Shown: one piece after another, positions 61,547 through 64,000 of the stretch
Numbering within the stretch: the first letter of the stretch is position 1
How the letters are laid out: every line of letters begins with the position of its first letter
Assembly (NCBI GenBank): GCA_902790135.1
Contig: CADAQM010000015.1
Coordinates: 26,200-90,199 of the forward strand
Source of the DNA: an uncultured Coriobacteriaceae bacterium
Lineage (GTDB): Bacteria > Actinomycetota > Coriobacteriia > Coriobacteriales > Atopobiaceae
Length of the DNA stretch: 64,000 nucleotides
Direction of reading: 5' to 3'
Program-made: the position numbers and the translations under genes
The notes under the pieces: generated by a model
Database searches by the model: none
Seen by the model: only the letters and a program-made list of their open reading frames with translations
What the model was told of the DNA's origin: nothing

Positions 61547-62521
61547 CTATGCCCACGATCCGTACAGCACCTGCGAGAGATATGCGTAGGCCTCGCCCCA
61601 CTTGGCGTTGGGCTTGTACTGGAAGAGCTCCTTGGACAGCACGACCACATGGCCGTTCTTGGTGGCCGAGAGCTCGCTCCACACCGGATTCTGCGAGAAG
61701 GCTTCCTCGTAAGCCTTCTGCGCCTCGGCCTCGTCGCCTTGGTACACGACAAAGATCCAGTCGGGATCCACGTCGGCGATTGCCTCAAGCGAAAGGTCGT
61801 CAAGCGTCGAGGTGTCGTCGGCCACATTGGAAAGGCCGAGGTCATCCAGCATGTCGCACGTAAAGTTGTCGCTCTTGAGCACCTTGTTCTTTGTCGCGGA
61901 GGTCCTGAGCGCCAGATAGGTGCCACCCGCCTCATGCGTGGCGTTGGCAATGACGCTCTCTATCTGCGTGCGCACGTCTGCCACGTTCTGCTGATACAGG
62001 TCATCGCGCTCCGTCGCCGCAGTGAGCTGCTGCATGACAGTGTCGTAGTCGTCGAACGAGTCGATGTTTACCACCAGCACGGGAATGCCCGCCTCGTCCA
62101 AGCTCTGGTGCAACTCCTTGTGGACGGAGAGGTCCTCGGTCAGCATGACCAAGTCGGGCTCACAGGCTACAACCTGCTCCAGGCTCGGCTTTGACAGAGT
62201 GCCAATGCTTACGCAGTCCCCGGCGAGGGAGGGAAGGTCGAGCGCGTCATCGGTCGTGCCCACCAGCTGGCCTCCCGCAAGCAGCCACATCTCGCCTACG
62301 GAACGCGAGAGTGCCACCACGCGCGAGGAAGAAGTGATGCTGGCGAGGGGATCTAGGCTGGTATCGGCGGGGGCGTTATTCTTGGTGGAGGCAGCCTGCT
62401 CAGTCTGTCCGGGCTTGGTGTTATCCTCGGAGGACGTCGGCTTAGTCTGCTGCGCACAGCCCGCGGCAAAGAGCAGGCACATTCCAAGCGTCAGCACCAC
62501 CAGCAACCTTTTTGCATGCAT
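61547..62521 (-). CDS. Periplasmic-binding-protein-like lipoprotein (FepB/BtuF type)
   Basis: A 324-residue lipoprotein. The signal peptide ends with AAGC (about 19-22), then a Thr/Ser/Asn-rich linker. Family III binding-protein features include VVALSRSVGEMWLLAGGQLVGTTD, EPDLVMLTED and a C-terminal GEAYAYLSQVLYG. It delivers a chelate ligand to the permease. The ligand could be an iron complex, cobalamin or heme. Start follows GGCGGAGGATGAC. Confidence 0.88.
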   Translation of the reverse strand: MHAKRLLVVLTLGMCLLFAAGCAQQTKPTSSEDNTKPGQTEQAASTKNNAPADTSLDPLASITSSSRVVALSRSVGEMWLLAGGQLVGTTDDALDLPSLAGDCVSIGTLSKPSLEQVVACEPDLVMLTEDLSVHKELHQSLDEAGIPVLVVNIDSFDDYDTVMQQLTAATERDDLYQQNVADVRTQIESVIANATHEAGGTYLALRTSATKNKVLKSDNFTCDMLDDLGLSNVADDTSTLDDLSLEAIADVDPDWIFVVYQGDEAEAQKAYEEAFSQNPVWSELSATKNGHVVVLSKELFQYKPNAKWGEAYAYLSQVLYGSWA

Positions 62522-62569
62522 GTCATCCTCCGCCCATGGGTAGCTTGCGTGGGTTTTAGCATACACCCT

Positions 62570-63361
62570 TTAGGTGGATCCCCATCCGTCGTGGGAGGCA
62601 CAGGAAGCATGGTTGAGGAACAGGGCGCGGATGGGTGCATGCTCGAGGAGACCGCGCCGCTCGCAGCGAGCCTCCAGGCCCGCAGCGCACAGACGGCTGA
62701 CCCAGCTCGCCTCTTGGGCGCCCGCGAGCTCGCACGACACATGGCTCCCCGCCGTGAGCAGAAGGGGGACGAGCGTCACTGTGTGGGTATTGGAAGGCAG
62801 GCGGTGCAAAAGCCCTTCTACGCCATCGGAGTGGTGGAGCGTGGTGACCAGCGCATCTGAGCGCCCCTCGTCCGCAAGTGCTGCCGCCACGAGCGCAAAG
62901 GCTTGCTCGGTACGCGCGCCAGACCCGTGTCCGACACAGACCATAGCCCCGCCCTCCATCGGCGCATGGCACACGCAGAGCTCGTGGGCTACGACAGCCG
63001 CATCCTCCGCCGACGCGATTAGCGGCGCACCAACACAAACGCGGGCAAAGCCGTCTGTCTGCAGCTGTACCTCCTCCAACAAAGCGTCGAGGGCCTTGCC
63101 CTCCGCCACAAGGCAGGGCTGCACCAAGAGGTCTTCGCGCCCTTCGGCACGCAGTTGTCGCAACGCCTCAGCGGGACCAGGCATTCCCTCACCACGAGCT
63201 TGCAGCACGCGGCGTACCTTGGGGCTCATGTAGGCCTCCATCACCCGACGCCGGGGAAACGCGGCTGCAGCCTCGCTTGCCAACGCCCCCATTCCTCGCG
63301 CACGGGCCTCGGCGTGGGTCGTGCCATAGCTCGCCAACAGCAGCGCCTGCTTGACCGTCAT
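62570..63361 (-). CDS. cbiK: Sirohydrochlorin cobalt/iron chelatase (CbiK type)
   Basis: A 263-residue class II chelatase. The N-terminus KQALLLASYGTTHAEARARGMGALASEAAAAFP is typical of CbiK. His145 (VCVGHGSG) and His207 (LLTAGSH) sit at the positions of the family's metal-binding histidines. The enzyme inserts Co2+ or Fe2+ into sirohydrochlorin. Next to asrC, which needs siroheme, an iron-inserting role is attractive but inferred. The usual siroheme and cobalamin genes are absent here. Confidence 0.85.
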   Translation of the reverse strand: MTVKQALLLASYGTTHAEARARGMGALASEAAAAFPRRRVMEAYMSPKVRRVLQARGEGMPGPAEALRQLRAEGREDLLVQPCLVAEGKALDALLEEVQLQTDGFARVCVGAPLIASAEDAAVVAHELCVCHAPMEGGAMVCVGHGSGARTEQAFALVAAALADEGRSDALVTTLHHSDGVEGLLHRLPSNTHTVTLVPLLLTAGSHVSCELAGAQEASWVSRLCAAGLEARCERRGLLEHAPIRALFLNHASCASHDGWGST

Positions 63362-63429
63362 CGGCTTACCTCTGCATCTGAACACACTCCCAAAAAACGT
63401 TGTCTAGGGCAATGTGTTCGGTACCATCG

Positions 63430-63777
63430 TCACGTGCTCACGTCGGTTTCGATCGACTGCCACCAAGTGTAGAGCATCGAGCCGGTCATGATGCACGCGA
63501 CCGCGAACAGCAGAAACGCCACCAGGCAGAGGATTGTAGGCCGTACGAACTCCTTGAGGTGCATCTCGCGGAGCGTCTTGTCGCGCACGTGGCCCCAGAG
63601 GATGCGGATGACATCTATCAGTGCGATGCCGCTTACCACCAGCGAGGCAAGAAACACCGGAAACGCGGGGCTCGTCACAAACTCCACCGTGGCGGCGAAC
63701 GCGACGGTTAGAAGCATTCCTACCAGCATGAACGGCCAGAGGACAAGCATCAGCAGGATGATGGAGAACCCAGCCAT
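63430..63777 (-). CDS. Hypothetical small membrane protein
   Basis: A 115-residue protein with three or four hydrophobic segments (about 2-30, 40-60 and 85-108) and a short charged loop (WGHVRDKTLREMHLKEFVRP). No family is recognised. It is first in the possible cbiK-ABC operon, ending 68 bp before cbiK. The start is the ATG after GAAGGGAGCC; a GTG one codon earlier is possible. Confidence 0.55.
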   Translation of the reverse strand: MAGFSIILLMLVLWPFMLVGMLLTVAFAATVEFVTSPAFPVFLASLVVSGIALIDVIRILWGHVRDKTLREMHLKEFVRPTILCLVAFLLFAVACIMTGSMLYTWWQSIETDVST

Positions 63778-63862
63778 CACACGGCTCCCTTCGAGACGAT
63801 TCCTCCGCTAAGGCATCTTGGTGCACGTGAATGATCCACCATGGTCTCCCTTTGCTCAATAA

Positions 63863-63890
63863 TCGAGATGACTGGATTCGAAGCAGTAAT
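63863..63890 (-). repeat. Degenerate copy of the tRNA-Pro 3' end
   Basis: The 24 bases from 63863 match the tRNA-Pro attachment core at 20 positions (TCGAGATGACTGGATTCGAA versus TCGGGACGACTGGATTTGAA). It is probably an older, decayed attachment scar, 119 bp from the copy at the edge. Confidence 0.45.
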
Positions 63891-63938
63891 CTCATTTGGG
63901 AGAATGGCACAGATTAGCGGGTCGTTTGTGGCATTTGC

Positions 63939-63969
63939 AAAAAAGGTCGCCGGCGTACTGCCAGCGACC
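63939..63969 (-). terminator. Terminator downstream of the right-edge tRNA-Pro
   Basis: On the minus strand GGTCGCTGGC pairs with GCCGGCGACC (one mismatch) and is followed by TTTTTT. It begins 12 bp after the tRNA 3' end. Confidence 0.8.
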
Positions 63970-63981
63970 CCCTCGTGAGCC

Positions 63982-64000
63982 TGGTCGGGACGACTGGATT
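63982..64000 (-). tRNA. tRNA-Pro 3' end (gene continues beyond the window)
   Basis: On the minus strand the last 19 bases before the edge are AATCCAGTCGTCCCGACCA, identical to the 3' end of the tRNA-Pro fragment at 55946. The 5' part lies outside, so whether this copy is intact cannot be seen. Confidence 0.65.

Larger units (their letters stand above)
55946..64000. mobile_element. Putative genomic island at tRNA-Pro carrying asrABC, ABC transporter and cbiK
   Basis: Directly repeated tRNA-Pro 3' ends bound the segment: 55946-55991 on the left and a copy running off the window at 63982-64000. The left copy retains a tRNA-style terminator, while the right one is followed by a different terminator. 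Gene remnants and direct repeats near the left end fit integration. No integrase gene is found, so the element is either decayed or continues beyond the edge. The right end cannot be defined from this window. Confidence 0.55.

Overview
The window is GC-rich and gene-dense, and it carries an anaerobe's redox genes: an Rnf complex, the genes of an electron-bifurcating [FeFe] hydrogenase, a class III (oxygen-sensitive) ribonucleotide reductase, a flavodiiron protein and an anaerobic sulfite reductase. Codon use, lipoprotein style and gene content suggest a Coriobacteriia member (Olsenella/Atopobiaceae-like). That placement is an inference, because no rRNA or marker protein is present.

Layout. 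1-1.1 kb: the edge of a DNA methyltransferase and a truncated phosphoesterase. 1.2-7 kb: a flavoprotein, two membrane proteins and a clostripain-like lipoprotein peptidase. 7-15.9 kb: housekeeping genes (UvrA paralogue, fused AroD-AroE, isocitrate dehydrogenase, OhrR, dCMP deaminase, ornithine cyclodeaminase). 16-17.5 kb: an AT-richer PadR/DUF1700 pair with a perfect operator palindrome, next to an IS3 remnant. 17.5-25.7 kb: the hydrogenase operon, in which NADH-oxidoreductase subunits are interleaved with DRTGG, PHP, histidine-kinase-like ATPase and sensory-hydrogenase genes. Its catalytic gene hydA is broken here by a small deletion/frameshift and also contains a 48-bp tandem duplication.

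27.8-31 kb: an anaerobic ribonucleotide reductase whose glycyl-radical domain is a separate 64-residue gene with its own candidate NrdR boxes, followed by an NrdG-type activase. 31-32.2 kb: an orphan AAA ATPase bracketed by related palindromes. 32.4-36.9 kb: a complete sugar ABC importer. 37.9-43.1 kb: rnfCDGEAB. 43.3-50.9 kb: fprA and scattered single genes and regulators. 51-53.5 kb: a sugar isomerase/PTS operon under four helically phased TGCAAAT motifs, divergent from a DeoR regulator.

53.7-55.7 kb holds a caspase-fold lipoprotein. From 55.95 kb to the right edge the DNA looks like a genomic island at a tRNA-Pro gene. A 3' tRNA-Pro fragment with the presumed original tRNA terminator lies at 55.9 kb, and the 3' end of a tRNA-Pro gene enters the window at 63,982. 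Between them lie decayed gene remnants, asrABC, an FecBCD-type ABC transporter and a CbiK-type chelatase, a set that makes sense as a siroheme-dependent sulfite-reduction module. No integrase gene is visible.

Together the genes describe a fermentative or sulfite-reducing anaerobe that balances ferredoxin and NADH through Rnf and (ancestrally) a bifurcating hydrogenase. The most noteworthy points are the split ribonucleotide reductase, the broken hydA in an otherwise intact operon, the tRNA-Pro island and several well-formed operator arrays.
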